In this document: positions 1-11,987 of the stretch, piece after piece
Layout: each line of letters opens with the position of its first letter
How positions within the stretch are numbered: position 1 is the first letter of the stretch
DNA from: Zeugodacus cucurbitae
Lineage: Eukaryota; Arthropoda; Insecta; Diptera; Tephritidae
Direction: 5' to 3'
Length of the DNA stretch: 64,000 bases
Assembly (NCBI RefSeq): GCF_028554725.1
Contig: NC_071668.1
Location: 56,525,732 to 56,589,731 of the forward strand
Notes under the pieces: generated by a model
Seen by the model: the letters and a program-made list of their open reading frames with translations, nothing else
What the model was told of the DNA's origin: nothing
Database searches by the model: none
Made by a program: the position numbers and the translations under genes

Positions 1-55
1 AACAACTAGGAAAGTATTTAAAAACTTTGACAAAAAGGTAAAAAAGTTGTTGGGA

Positions 56-181
56 GCCAACAACACGCGGTGTTCCCAAGCGGTCCCCCATCTAAGTACT
101 AACCGCGCCCGCTATCCCGACGCTGCTTAATTTCGGTGATCGGACGAGAACCGATGTATTCAGCGTGGTATGGTCGTTGAC
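56..181 (-). rRNA. 5SrRNA: 5S rRNA copy 1
   Basis: Differs from the array consensus by C2U (G to A at 180 on the plus strand), which touches the second base pair of helix I. The same change occurs in copies 6, 10 and 15. Copy 10 is its partner in the 5.65-kb block duplication. The spacer to its right is the short form (599-600 bp unit) that lacks the usual stretch after TGTGCAATG. Confidence 0.97.
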
Positions 182-639
182 ATATGGATTTCCTAGAATT
201 CATTATATGAGTAAACTACTCTTTCACGTAAGTGAGATTGGGACTATAGCCGGAGTAAAATTTCAGTTTTTATCCGGAGGCAAATCTGCACAGTCTCTTC
301 ATCACAGCCATCAGCTGTTCAACAGTTAAGCTCTTATTTCGCTATTTCGCATTTAAAATATATGTATTTCTTTAATTGATATTATCTTTTAAATGTATCT
401 GCAAGTTTGCAGATACAATATCTAATCCTATTTCCCATAATACCGCGCATAAGTGACTCACAAAACGTAGTAGATACTATTTAACACTCTAATGTACTGG
501 CTTATTTTAGATACTTAGATACTTTTTTTTGCTTACTATCTACCTTCGTATTCCGATACTTGTGCAATGAGACTTTCTGAAAAAAAAAATAAAAAACAAC
601 AACAACTAGGAAAGTATTTAAAAACTTTGACAAAAAGGT

Positions 640-645
640 AAAAAA
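640..645 (-). terminator. Pol III T-run terminator of 5S (shown for copy 2)
   Basis: On the minus strand a run of six T starts about 10 nt past the 3' end of the gene, followed by a second T run. Every unit has an equivalent run, mostly 6-8 T. The primary transcript would therefore be about 10-15 nt longer than the mature RNA, like the extended 5S precursor known in Drosophila. Confidence 0.75.
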
Positions 646-655
646 GTTGTTGGGA

Positions 656-781
656 GCCAACAACACGCGGTGTTCCCAAGCGGTCCCCCATCTAAGTACT
701 AACCGCGCCCGCTATCCCGACGCTGCTTAATTTCGGTGATCGGACGAGAACCGATGTATTCAGCGTGGTATGGTCGTTGGC
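656..781 (-). rRNA. 5SrRNA: 5S rRNA copy 2 (consensus; reference copy)
   Basis: Used here as the reference copy. The RNA begins GCCAACGACCAUACCACGCU and ends GUUGUUGGC, so helix I pairs. It is the RNA component of the large ribosomal subunit and is transcribed by Pol III from internal elements. Compared with the Drosophila 5S sequence as I remember it, it matches throughout except for 8 extra bases (AUAGCGGG, RNA positions 67-74; plus-strand 708-715). The insertion lies in the loop A three-way junction, between helix II and the strand that forms the next helix with CCGCG near the 3' end. All full copies have it. Confidence 0.98.
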
Positions 782-802
782 ATATGGATTTCCTAGAATT
801 CG

Positions 803-808
803 TTATAT
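803..808 (-). promoter_or_regulatory. TATA-like element upstream of 5S (shown for copy 2, present in every unit)
   Basis: On the minus strand ATATAA lies at about -27 to -22 from the 5S start. It is preserved in essentially all units while the surrounding spacer varies. Drosophila 5S genes are known to need a TATA-like upstream element as well as the internal control region, so this is the likely equivalent. That is an inference from position and sequence. Confidence 0.6.
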
Positions 809-993
809 GAGTAAACTACTCTTTCACGTAAGTGAGATTGGGACTATAGCCGGAGTAAAATTTCAGTTTTTATCCGGAGGCAAATTTGCACAGTCTCTTC
901 ATCACAGCCATCAGCTGTTCAACAGTTAAGCTCTTATTTCGCTATTTCGCATTTAAAATATATGTATTTCTTTAATTGATATTATCTTTTAAA

Positions 994-1017
994 TGTATCT
1001 GCAAGTTTGCAGATACA
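994..1017. repeat. 24-bp palindrome in the 5S spacer (shown for the unit of copy 2)
   Basis: TGTATCTGCAA and its exact inverse TTGCAGATACA are separated by two bases, giving 11-bp arms. It lies about 213-236 bp upstream of the 5S start and recurs at the same place in nearly all units. In the units at about 2887 and 4150 one arm base is changed (CTGAAAG), in the unit at about 19915 an arm T becomes C, and in the unit at about 23701 one base of the right arm is changed. Function unknown. Confidence 0.85.
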
Positions 1018-1285
1018 ATATCTAATTCTATTTCCCATAATACCGCGCATAAGTGACTCACAAAACATAGTAGATACTATTTAACACTCTAATGTACTGG
1101 CTTATTTTAGATACTTAGATACTTTTTTTTGCTTACTATCTACCTTCGTATTCCGATACTTGTGCAATGTTGTGTATACTGCCAAAAAAAAACAAAATGA
1201 GACTTTCTGAAAAAAAAAATAAAAAACAACAACAACTAGGAAAGTATTTAAAAACTTTGACAAAAGGGTAAAAAAGTTGTTGGGA

Positions 1286-1411
1286 GCCAACAACACGCGG
1301 TGTTCCCAAGCGGTCCCCCATCTAAGTACTAACCGCGCCCGCTATCCCGACGCTGCTTAATTTCGGTGATCGGACGAGAACCGATGTATTCAGCGTGGTA
1401 TGGTCGTTGGC
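1286..1411 (-). rRNA. 5SrRNA: 5S rRNA copy 3
   Basis: Identical to the array consensus. The flank to its left carries CAAAAGGGTA instead of CAAAAAGGTA, a mark shared with copy 12, its partner 5,653 bp away. Confidence 0.97.
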
Positions 1412-1915
1412 ATATGGATTTCCTAGAATTCGTTATATGAGTAAACTACTCTTTCACGTAAGTGAGATTGGGACTATAGCCGGAGTAAAATTTCAGTTTT
1501 TATCCGGAGGCAAATTTGCACAGTCTCTTCATCACAGCCATCAGCTGTTCAACAGTTAAGCTCTTATTTCGCTATTTCGCATTTAAAATATATGTATTTC
1601 TTTAATTGATATTATCTTTTAAATGTATCTGCAAGTTTGCAGATACAATATCTAATCCTATTTCCCATAATACCGCGCATAAGTGACTCACAAAACGTAG
1701 TTGATACTATTTAACACTCTAATGTACTGGCTTATTTTAGATACTTAGATACTTTTTTTTTGCTTACTATCTACCTTCGTATTCCGATACTTGTGCAATG
1801 TTGTGTATACTGCCAAAAAAAACAAAATGAGACTTTCTGAAAAAAAAAATAAAAAACAACAACAACTAGGAAAGTATTTAAAAACTTTGACAAAAAGGTA
1901 AAAAAGTTGTTGGGA

Positions 1916-2041
1916 GCCAACAACACGCGGTGTTCCCAAGCGGTCCCCCATCTAAGTACTAACCGCGCCCGCTATCCCGACGCTGCTTAATTTCGGTGAT
2001 CGGACGAGAACCGATGTATTCAGCGTGGAATGGTCGTTGGC
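1916..2041 (-). rRNA. 5SrRNA: 5S rRNA copy 4
   Basis: One change from consensus, A13U (T to A at 2029), at the loop A/helix II boundary. It is shared only with copy 13, its partner in the 5.65-kb duplication. Confidence 0.97.
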
Positions 2042-2548
2042 ATATGGATTTCCTAGAATTCGTTATATGAGTAAACTACTCTTTCACGTAAGTGAGATTG
2101 GGACTATAGCCGGAGTAAAATTTCAGTTTTTATCCGGAGGCAAATTTGCACAGTCTCTTCATCACAGCCATCAGCTGTTCAACAGTTAAGCTCTTATTTC
2201 GCTATTTCGCATTTAAAATATATGTATTTCTTTAATTGATATTATCTTTTAAATGTATCTGCAAGTTTGCAGATACAATATCTAATCCTATTTCCCATAA
2301 TACCGCGCATAAGTGACTCACAAAACGTAGTTGATACTATTTAACACTCTAATGTACTGGCTTATTTTAGATACTTAGATACTTTTTTTTTGCTTACTAT
2401 CTACCTTCGTATTCCGATACTTGTGCAATGTTGTGTATACTGCCAAAAAAAACAAAATGAGACTTTCTGAAAAAAAAAAATAAAAAACAACAACAACTAG
2501 GAAAGTATTTAAAAACTTTGACAAAAAGGTAAAAAAAAGTTGTTGGGA

Positions 2549-2674
2549 GCCAACAACACGCGGTGTTCCCAAGCGGTCCCCCATCTAAGTACTAACCGCG
2601 CCCGCTATCCCGACGCTGCTTAATTTCGGTGATCGGACGAGAACCGATGTATTCAGCGTGGTATGGTCGTTGGC
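2549..2674 (-). rRNA. 5SrRNA: 5S rRNA copy 5
   Basis: Identical to consensus. The terminator run on its left is longer (8 A on the plus strand), as in copies 7 and 14. Confidence 0.97.
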
Positions 2675-3178
2675 ATATGGATTTCCTAGAATTCGTTATA
2701 TGAGTAAACTACTCTTTCACGTAAGTGAGATTGGGACTATAGCCGGAGTAAAATTTCAGTTTTTATCCGGAGGCAAATTTGCACAGTCTCTTCATCACAG
2801 CCATCAGCTGTTCAACAGTTAAGCTCTTATTTCGCTATTTCGCATTTAAAATATATGTATTTCTTTAATTGATATTATCTTTTAAATGTATCTGAAAGTT
2901 TGCAGATACAATATCTAATCCTATTTCCCATAATACCGCGCATAAGTGACTCACAAAACGTAGTAGATACTATTTAACACTCTAATGTACTGGCTTATTT
3001 TAGATACTTAGATGCTTTTTTTTGCTTACTATCTACCTTCGTATTCCGATACTTGTGCAATGTTGAGTATACTGCCCAAAAAAAATGAGACTTTCTGAAA
3101 AAAAAAAAAAAAAAAAAACAACAACAACTAGGAAAGAATTTAAAAACTTTGACAAAAAGGTAAAAAAAGTTGTTGGGA

Positions 3179-3304
3179 GCCAACAACACGCGGTGTTCCC
3201 AAGCGGTCCCCCATCTAAGTACTAACCGCGCCCGCTATCCCGACGCTGCTTAATTTCGGTGATCGGACGAGAACCGATGTATTCAGCGTGGTATGGTCGT
3301 TGAC
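3179..3304 (-). rRNA. 5SrRNA: 5S rRNA copy 6
   Basis: C2U variant (3303), shared with copy 15, its partner 5,653 bp away. The flanking homopolymer on the left is an uninterrupted A run of about 20. Confidence 0.97.
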
Positions 3305-3811
3305 ATATGGATTTCCTAGAATTCGTTATATGAGTAAACTACTCTTTCACGTAAGTGAGATTGGGACTATAGCCGGAGTAAAATTTCAGTTTTTATCCGG
3401 AGGCAAATTTGCACAGTCTCTTCATCACAGCCATCAGCTGTTCAACAGTTAAGCTCTTATTTCGCTATTTCGCATTTAAAATATATGTATTTCTTTAATT
3501 GATATTATCTTTTATATGTATCTGCAAGTTTGCAGATACAATATCTAATCCTATTTCCCATAATACCGCGCATAAGTGACTCACAAAACGTAGTTGATAC
3601 TATTTAACACTCTAATGTACTGGCTTATTTTAGATACTTAGATACTTTTTTTTTGCTTACTATCTACCTTCGTATTCCGATACTTGTGCAATGTTGTGTA
3701 TACTGCCAAAAAAAACAAAATGAGACTTTCTGAAAAAAAAAAATAAAAAACAACAACAACTAGGAAAGTATTTAAAAACTTTGACAAAAAGGTAAAAAAA
3801 AGTTGTTGGGA

Positions 3812-3937
3812 GCCAACAACACGCGGTGTTCCCAAGCGGTCCCCCATCTAAGTACTAACCGCGCCCGCTATCCCGACGCTGCTTAATTTCGGTGATCGGA
3901 CGAGAACCGATGTATTCAGCGTGGTATGGTCGTTGGC
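3812..3937 (-). rRNA. 5SrRNA: 5S rRNA copy 7
   Basis: Identical to consensus. Its left flank resembles that of copies 5 and 14. Confidence 0.97.
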
Positions 3938-4444
3938 ATATGGATTTCCTAGAATTCGTTATATGAGTAAACTACTCTTTCACGTAAGTGAGATTGGGAC
4001 TATAGCCGGAGTAAAATTTCAGTTTTTATCCGGAGGCAAATTTGCACAGTCTCTTCATCACAGCCATCAGCTGTTCAACAGTTAAGCTCTTATTTCGCTA
4101 TTTCGCATTTAAAATATATGTATTTCTTTAATTGATATTATCTTTTAAATGTATCTGAAAGTTTGCAGATACAATATCTAATCCTATTTCCCATAATACC
4201 GCGCATAAGTGACTCACAAAACGTAGTAGATACTATTTAACACTCTAATGTACTGGCTTATTTTAGATACTTAGATGCTTTTTTTTGCTTACTATCTACC
4301 TTCGTATTCCGATACTTGTGCAATGTTGAGTATACTGCCCAAAAAAAATGAGACTTTCTGAAACAAAAAAAAAAAAATAAAAAACAACAACAACTAGGAA
4401 AGTATTTAAAAACTTTGACAAAAAGGTAAAAAAAGTTGTTGGGA

Positions 4445-4570
4445 GCCAACAACACGCGGTGTTCCCAAGCGGTCCCCCATCTAAGTACTAACCGCGCCCG
4501 CTATCCCGACGCTGCTTAATTTCGGTGATCGGACGAGAACCGATGTATTCAGCGTGGTATGGTCGTTGGC
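4445..4570 (-). rRNA. 5SrRNA: 5S rRNA copy 8
   Basis: Identical to consensus. Its left spacer is of the TTGAGTATACTGCCC type and carries one of the damaged palindromes. Confidence 0.97.
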
Positions 4571-5078
4571 ATATGGATTTCCTAGAATTCGTTATATGAG
4601 TAAACTACTCTTTCACGTAAGTGAGATTGGGACTATAGCCGGAGTAAAATTTCAGTTTTTATCCGGAGGCAAATTTGCACAGTCTCTTCATCACAGCCAT
4701 CAGCTGTTCAACAGTTAAGCTCTTATTTCGCTATTTCGCATTTAAAATATATGTATTTCTTTAATTGATATTATCTTTTAAATGTATCTGCAAGTTTGCA
4801 GATACAATATCTAATCCTATTTCCCATAATACCGCGCATAAGTGACTCACAAAACGTAGTAGATACTATTTAACACTCTAATGTACTGGCTTATTTTAGA
4901 TACTTAGATACTTTTTTTTGCTTACTATCTACCTTCGTATTCCGATACTTGTGCAATGTTGTGTATACTGCCCAAAAAAAAAAAAATGAGACTTTCTGAA
5001 AAAAAATAAAAATAAAAAACAACAACAACTAGGAAAGTATTTAAAAACTTTGACAAAAAGGTAAAAAAGTTGTTGGGA

Positions 5079-5204
5079 GCCAACAACACGCGGTGTTCCC
5101 AAGCGGTCCCCCATCTAAGTACTAACCGCGCCCGCTATCCCGACGCTGCTTAATTTCGGTGATCGGACGAGAACCGATGTATTCAGCGTGGTATGGTCGT
5201 TGGC
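5079..5204 (-). rRNA. 5SrRNA: 5S rRNA copy 9
   Basis: Identical to consensus. Last unit before the second copy of the 5.65-kb block. Confidence 0.97.
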
Positions 5205-5710
5205 ATATGGATTTCCTAGAATTCGTTATATGAGTAAACTACTCTTTCACGTAAGTGAGATTGGGACTATAGCCGGAGTAAAATTTCAGTTTTTATCCGG
5301 AGGCAAATTTGCACAGTCTCTTCATCACAGCCATCAGCTGTTCAACAGTTAAGCTCTTATTTCGCTATTTCGCATTTAAAATATATGTATTTCTTTAATT
5401 GATATTATCTTTTAAATGTATCTGCAAGTTTGCAGATACAATATCTAATCCTATTTCCCATAATACCGCGCATAAGTGACTCACAAAACGTAGTAGATAC
5501 TATTTAACACTCTAATGTACTGGCTTATTTTAGATACTTAGATACTTTTTTTTGCTTACTATCTACCTTCGTATTCCGATACTTGTGCAATGTTGTGTAT
5601 ACTGCCAAAAAAAAAAAATGAGACTTTCTGAAAAAAAATAAAAATAAAAAACAACAACAACTAGGAAAGTATTTAAAAACTTTGACAAAAAGGTAAAAAA
5701 GTTGTTGGGA

Positions 5711-5836
5711 GCCAACAACACGCGGTGTTCCCAAGCGGTCCCCCATCTAAGTACTAACCGCGCCCGCTATCCCGACGCTGCTTAATTTCGGTGATCGGAC
5801 GAGAACCGATGTATTCAGCGTGGTATGGTCGTTGAC
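5711..5836 (-). rRNA. 5SrRNA: 5S rRNA copy 10
   Basis: C2U variant (5835). It has the same short right-hand spacer as copy 1, so the pair marks the start of the block duplication. Confidence 0.97.
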
Positions 5837-6309
5837 ATATGGATTTCCTAGAATTCGTTATATGAGTAAACTACTCTTTCACGTAAGTGAGATTGGGACT
5901 ATAGCCGGAGTAAAATTTCAGTTTTTATCCGGAGGCAAATCTGCACAGTCTCTTCATCACAGCCATCAGCTGTTCAACAGTTAAGCTCTTATTTCGCTAT
6001 TTCGCATTTAAAATATATGTATTTCTTTAATTGATATTATATTTTAAATGTATCTGCAAGTTTGCAGATACAATATCTAATCCTATTTCCCTTAATACCG
6101 CGCATAAGTGACTCACAAAACGTAGTAGATACTATTTAACACTCTAATGTACTGGCTTATTTTAGATACTTAGATACTTTTTTTTGCTTACTATCTACCT
6201 TCGTATTCCGATACTTGTGCAATGAGACTTTCTGAAAAAAAAATAAAAAACAACAACAACTAGGAAAGTATTTAAAAACTTTGACAAAAAGGTAAAAAAG
6301 TTGTTGGGA

Positions 6310-6435
6310 GCCAACAACACGCGGTGTTCCCAAGCGGTCCCCCATCTAAGTACTAACCGCGCCCGCTATCCCGACGCTGCTTAATTTCGGTGATCGGACG
6401 AGAACCGATGTATTCAGCGTGGTATGGTCGTTGGC
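6310..6435 (-). rRNA. 5SrRNA: 5S rRNA copy 11
   Basis: Identical to consensus. Partner of copy 2 (offset 5,654 bp). Both have CAAAACATAG in the right spacer instead of CAAAACGTAG. Confidence 0.97.
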
Positions 6436-6938
6436 ATATGGATTTCCTAGAATTCGTTATATGAGTAAACTACTCTTTCACGTAAGTGAGATTGGGACTA
6501 TAGCCGGAGTAAAATTTCAGTTTTTATCCGGAGGCAAATTTGCACAGTCTCTTCATCACAGCCATCAGCTGTTCAACAGTTAAGCTCTTATTTCGCTATT
6601 TCGCATTTAAAATATATGTATTTCTTTAATTGATATTATCTTTTAAATGTATCTGCAAGTTTGCAGATACAATATCTAATTCTATTTCCCATAATACCGC
6701 GCATAAGTGACTCACAAAACATAGTAGATACTATTTAACACTCTAATGTACTGGCTTATTTTAGATACTTAGATACTTTTTTTTGCTTACTATCTACCTT
6801 CGTATTCCGATACTTGTGCAATGTTGTGTATACTGCCAAAAAAAACAAAATGAGACTTTCTGAAAAAAAAAATAAAAAACAACAACAACTAGGAAAGTAT
6901 TTAAAAACTTTGACAAAAGGGTAAAAAAGTTGTTGGGA

Positions 6939-7064
6939 GCCAACAACACGCGGTGTTCCCAAGCGGTCCCCCATCTAAGTACTAACCGCGCCCGCTATCC
7001 CGACGCTGCTTAATTTCGGTGATCGGACGAGAACCGATGTATTCAGCGTGGTATGGTCGTTGGC
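6939..7064 (-). rRNA. 5SrRNA: 5S rRNA copy 12
   Basis: Identical to consensus. Partner of copy 3. Confidence 0.97.
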
Positions 7065-7568
7065 ATATGGATTTCCTAGAATTCGTTATATGAGTAAACT
7101 ACTCTTTCACGTAAGTGAGATTGGGACTATAGCCGGAGTAAAATTTCAGTTTTTATCCGGAGGCAAATTTGCACAGTCTCTTCATCACAGCCATCAGCTG
7201 TTCAACAGTTAAGCTCTTATTTCGCTATTTCGCATTTAAAATATATGTATTTCTTTAATTGATATTATCTTTTAAATGTATCTGCAAGTTTGCAGATACA
7301 ATATCTAATCCTATTTCCCATAATACCGCGCATAAGTGACTCACAAAACGTAGTTGATACTATTTAACACTCTAATGTACTGGCTTATTTTAGATACTTA
7401 GATACTTTTTTTTTGCTTACTATCTACCTTCGTATTCCGATACTTGTGCAATGTTGTGTATACTGCCAAAAAAAACAAAATGAGACTTTCTGAAAAAAAA
7501 AATAAAAAACAACAACAACTAGGAAAGTATTTAAAAACTTTGACAAAAAGGTAAAAAAGTTGTTGGGA

Positions 7569-7694
7569 GCCAACAACACGCGGTGTTCCCAAGCGGTCCC
7601 CCATCTAAGTACTAACCGCGCCCGCTATCCCGACGCTGCTTAATTTCGGTGATCGGACGAGAACCGATGTATTCAGCGTGGAATGGTCGTTGGC
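7569..7694 (-). rRNA. 5SrRNA: 5S rRNA copy 13
   Basis: A13U variant (7682), the same change as in copy 4. Confidence 0.97.
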
Positions 7695-8201
7695 ATATGG
7701 ATTTCCTAGAATTCGTTATATGAGTAAACTACTCTTTCACGTAAGTGAGATTGGGACTATAGCCGGAGTAAAATTTCAGTTTTTATCCGGAGGCAAATTT
7801 GCACAGTCTCTTCATCACAGCCATCAGCTGTTCAACAGTTAAGCTCTTATTTCGCTATTTCGCATTTAAAATATATGTATTTCTTTAATTGATATTATCT
7901 TTTAAATGTATCTGCAAGTTTGCAGATACAATATCTAATCCTATTTCCCATAATACCGCGCATAAGTGACTCACAAAACGTAGTTGATACTATTTAACAC
8001 TCTAATGTACTGGCTTATTTTAGATACTTAGATACTTTTTTTTTGCTTACTATCTACCTTCGTATTCCGATACTTGTGCAATGTTGTGTATACTGCCAAA
8101 AAAAACAAAATGAGACTTTCTGAAAAAAAAAAATAAAAAACAACAACAACTAGGAAAGTATTTAAAAACTTTGACAAAAAGGTAAAAAAAAGTTGTTGGG
8201 A

Positions 8202-8327
8202 GCCAACAACACGCGGTGTTCCCAAGCGGTCCCCCATCTAAGTACTAACCGCGCCCGCTATCCCGACGCTGCTTAATTTCGGTGATCGGACGAGAACCGA
8301 TGTATTCAGCGTGGTATGGTCGTTGGC
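8202..8327 (-). rRNA. 5SrRNA: 5S rRNA copy 14
   Basis: Identical to consensus. Partner of copy 5. Confidence 0.97.
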
Positions 8328-8831
8328 ATATGGATTTCCTAGAATTCGTTATATGAGTAAACTACTCTTTCACGTAAGTGAGATTGGGACTATAGCCGGA
8401 GTAAAATTTCAGTTTTTATCCGGAGGCAAATTTGCACAGTCTCTTCATCACAGCCATCAGCTGTTCAACAGTTAAGCTCTTATTTCGCTATTTCGCATTT
8501 AAAATATATGTATTTCTTTAATTGATATTATCTTTTAAATGTATCTGCAAGTTTGCAGATACAATATCTAATCCTATTTCCCATAATACCGCGCATAAGT
8601 GACTCACAAAACGTAGTAGATACTATTTAACACTCTAATGTACTGGTTTATTTTAGATACTTAGATGCTTTTTTTTGCTTACTATCTACCTTCGTATTCC
8701 GATACTTGTGCAATGTTGAGTATACTGCCCAAAAAAAATGAGACTTTCTGAAAAAAAAAAAAAAAAAAAAACAACAACAACTAGGAAAGAATTTAAAAAC
8801 TTTGACAAAAAGGTAAAAAAAGTTGTTGGGA

Positions 8832-8957
8832 GCCAACAACACGCGGTGTTCCCAAGCGGTCCCCCATCTAAGTACTAACCGCGCCCGCTATCCCGACGCT
8901 GCTTAATTTCGGTGATCGGACGAGAACCGATGTATTCAGCGTGGTATGGTCGTTGAC
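8832..8957 (-). rRNA. 5SrRNA: 5S rRNA copy 15
   Basis: C2U variant (8956). Its right spacer has TTTTTACCCGG instead of TTTTTATCCGG, a mark shared with copy 17. Confidence 0.97.
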
Positions 8958-9461
8958 ATATGGATTTCCTAGAATTCGTTATATGAGTAAACTACTCTTT
9001 CACGTAAGTGAGATTGGGACTATAGCCGGAGTAAAATTTCAGTTTTTACCCGGAGGCAAATTTGCACAGTCTCTTCATCACAGCCATCAGCTGTTCAACA
9101 GTTAAGCTCTTATTTCGCTATTTCGCATTTAAAATATATGTATTTCTTTAATTGATATTATCTTTTAAATGTATCTGCAAGTTTGCAGATACAATATCTA
9201 ATCCTATTTCCCATAATACCGCGCATAAGTGACTCACAAAACGTAGTAGATACTATTTAACACTCTAATGTACTGGCTTATTTTAGATACTTAGATGCTT
9301 TTTTTTGCTTACTATCTACCTTCGTATTCCGATACTTGTGCAATGTTGAGTATGCTGCCCAAAAAAAATGAGACTTTCTGAAAAAAAAAAAAAATAAAAA
9401 ACAACAACAACTAGGAAAGTATTTAAAAACTTTGACAAAAAGGTAAAAAAAGTTGTTGGGA

Positions 9462-9587
9462 GCCAACAACACGCGGTGTTCCCAAGCGGTCCCCCATCTA
9501 AGTACTAACCGCGCCCGCTATCCCGACGCTGCTTAATTTCGGTGATCGGACGAGAACCGATGTATTCAGCGTGGTATGGTCGTTGGC
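9462..9587 (-). rRNA. 5SrRNA: 5S rRNA copy 16
   Basis: Identical to consensus. First unit with the CATA insertion in its right spacer. Its left flank has GAGTATGCTGCCC, shared only with copy 18. Confidence 0.97.
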
Positions 9588-10094
9588 ATATGGATTTCCT
9601 AGAATTCGTTATATGAGTAAACTACTCTTTCACGTAAGTGAGATTGGGACTATAGCCGGAGTAAAATTTCAGTTTTTATCCGGAGGCAAACTTGCACAGT
9701 CTCTTCATCACAGCCATCAGCTGTTCAACAGTTAAGCTCTTATTTCGCTATTTCGCATTTAAAATATACATATGTATTTCTTTAATTGATATTATCTTTT
9801 AAATGTATCTGCAAGTTTGCAGATACAATATCTAATCCTATTTCCCATAATACCGCGCATAAGTGACTCACAAAACGTAGTAGATACTATTTAACACTCT
9901 AATGTACTGGCTTATTTTAGATACTTAGATACTTTTTTTGCTTACTATCTACCTTCGTATTCCGATACTTGTGCAATGTTGTGTATACTGCCCAAAAAAA
10001 AAAATGAGACTTTCTGAAAAAATAAAAATAAAAAACAACAACAACTAGGAAAGTATTTAAAAACTTTGACAAAAAGGTAAAAAAGTTGTTGGGA

Positions 10095-10220
10095 GCCAAC
10101 AACACGCGGTGTTCCCAAGCGGTCCCCCATCTAAGTACTAACCGCGCCCGCTATCCCGACGCTGCTTAATTTCGGTGATCGGACGAGAACCGATGTATTC
10201 AGCGTGGTATGGTCGTTGGC
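10095..10220 (-). rRNA. 5SrRNA: 5S rRNA copy 17
   Basis: Identical to consensus. It shares the ACCCGG spacer variant with copy 15, 1,263 bp away. Confidence 0.97.
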
Positions 10221-10724
10221 ATATGGATTTCCTAGAATTCGTTATATGAGTAAACTACTCTTTCACGTAAGTGAGATTGGGACTATAGCCGGAGTAAAAT
10301 TTCAGTTTTTACCCGGAGGCAAATTTGCACAGTCTCTTCATCACAGCCATCAGCTGTTCAACAGTTAAGCTCTTATTTCGCTATTTCGCATTTAAAATAT
10401 ATGTATTTCTTTAATTGATATTATCTTTTAAATGTATCTGCAAGTTTGCAGATACAATATCTAATCCTATTTCCCATAATACCGCGCATAAGTGACTCAC
10501 AAAACGTAGTAGATACTATTTAACACTCTAATGTACTGGCTTATTTTAGATACTTAGATGCTTTTTTTTGCTTACTATCTACCTTCGTATTCCGATACTT
10601 GTGCAATGTTGAGTATGCTGCCCAAAAAAAATGAGACTTTCTGAAAAAAAAAAAAAATAAAAAACAACAACAACTAGGAAAGTATTTAAAAACTTTGACA
10701 AAAAGGTAAAAAAAGTTGTTGGGA

Positions 10725-10850
10725 GCCAACAACACGCGGTGTTCCCAAGCGGTCCCCCATCTAAGTACTAACCGCGCCCGCTATCCCGACGCTGCTTAAT
10801 TTCGGTGATCGGACGAGAACCGATGTATTCAGCGTGGTATGGTCGTTGGC
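10725..10850 (-). rRNA. 5SrRNA: 5S rRNA copy 18
   Basis: Identical to consensus. Second member of the two-unit duplication (copies 15-16 to 17-18). Confidence 0.97.
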
Positions 10851-11357
10851 ATATGGATTTCCTAGAATTCGTTATATGAGTAAACTACTCTTTCATGTAA
10901 GTGAGATTGGGACTATAGCCGGAGTAAAATTTCAGTTTTTATCCGGAGGCAAACTTGCACAGTCTCTTCATCACAGCCATCAGCTGTTCAACAGTTAAGC
11001 TCTTATTTCGCTATTTCGCATTTAAAATATACATATGTATTTCTTTAATTGATATTATCTTTTAAATGTATCTGCAAGTTTGCAGATACAATATCTAATC
11101 CTATTTCCCATAATACCGCGCATAAGTGACTCACAAAACGTAGTAGATACTATTTAACACTCTAATGTACTGGCTTATTTTAGATACTTAGATACTTTTT
11201 TTGCTTACTATCTACCTTCGTATTCCGATACTTGTGCAATGTTGTGTATACTGCCCAAAAAAAAAAATGAGACTTTCTGAAAAAATAAAAATAAAAAACA
11301 ACAACAACTAGGAAAGTATTTAAAAACTTTGACAAAAAGGTAAAAAAGTTGTTGGGA

Positions 11358-11483
11358 GCCAACAACACGCGGTGTTCCCAAGCGGTCCCCCATCTAAGTA
11401 CTAACCGCGCCCGCTATCCCGACGCTGCTTAATTTCGGTGATCGGACGAGAACCGATGTATTCAGCGTGGTATGGTCGTTGGC
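11358..11483 (-). rRNA. 5SrRNA: 5S rRNA copy 19
   Basis: Identical to consensus. Its right spacer has GAGTTTGGG instead of GAGATTGGG. Confidence 0.97.
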
Positions 11484-11987
11484 ATATGGATTTCCTAGAA
11501 TTCGTTATATGAGTAAACTACTCTTTCACGTAAGTGAGTTTGGGACTATAGCCGGAGTAAAATTTCAGTTTTTATCCGGAGGCAAATTTGCACAGTCTCT
11601 TCATCACAGCCATCAGCTGTTCAACAGTTAAGCTCTTATTTCGCTATTTCGCATTTAAAATATATGTATTTCTTTAATTGATATTATCTTTTAAATGTAT
11701 CTGCAAGTTTGCAGATACAATATCTAATCCTATTTCCCATAATACCGCGCATAAGTGACTCACAAAACGTAGTAGATACTATTTAACACTCTAATGTACT
11801 GGCTTATTTTAGATACTTAGATGCTTTTTTTTGCTTACTATCTACCTTCGTATTCCGATACTTGTGCAATGTTGAGTATACTGCCCAAAAAAAATGAGAC
11901 TTTCTGAAAAAAAAAAAAAATAAAAAACAACAACAACTAGGAAAGTATTTAAAAACTTTGACAAAAAGGTAAAAAAAGTTGTTGGGA

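Larger units (their letters stand above)
1..9400. repeat. 5.65-kb block duplication inside the 5S array (copies 1-6 repeated as 10-15)
   Basis: Copies 1-6 and 10-15 correspond one to one at an offset of 5,653-5,655 bp. They share C2U in 1/10 and 6/15, A13U in 4/13, the short spacer after 1/10, the CATAG variant after 2/11 and the AAAAGGG variant left of 3/12. This is a nine-unit displacement. Confidence 0.85.
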
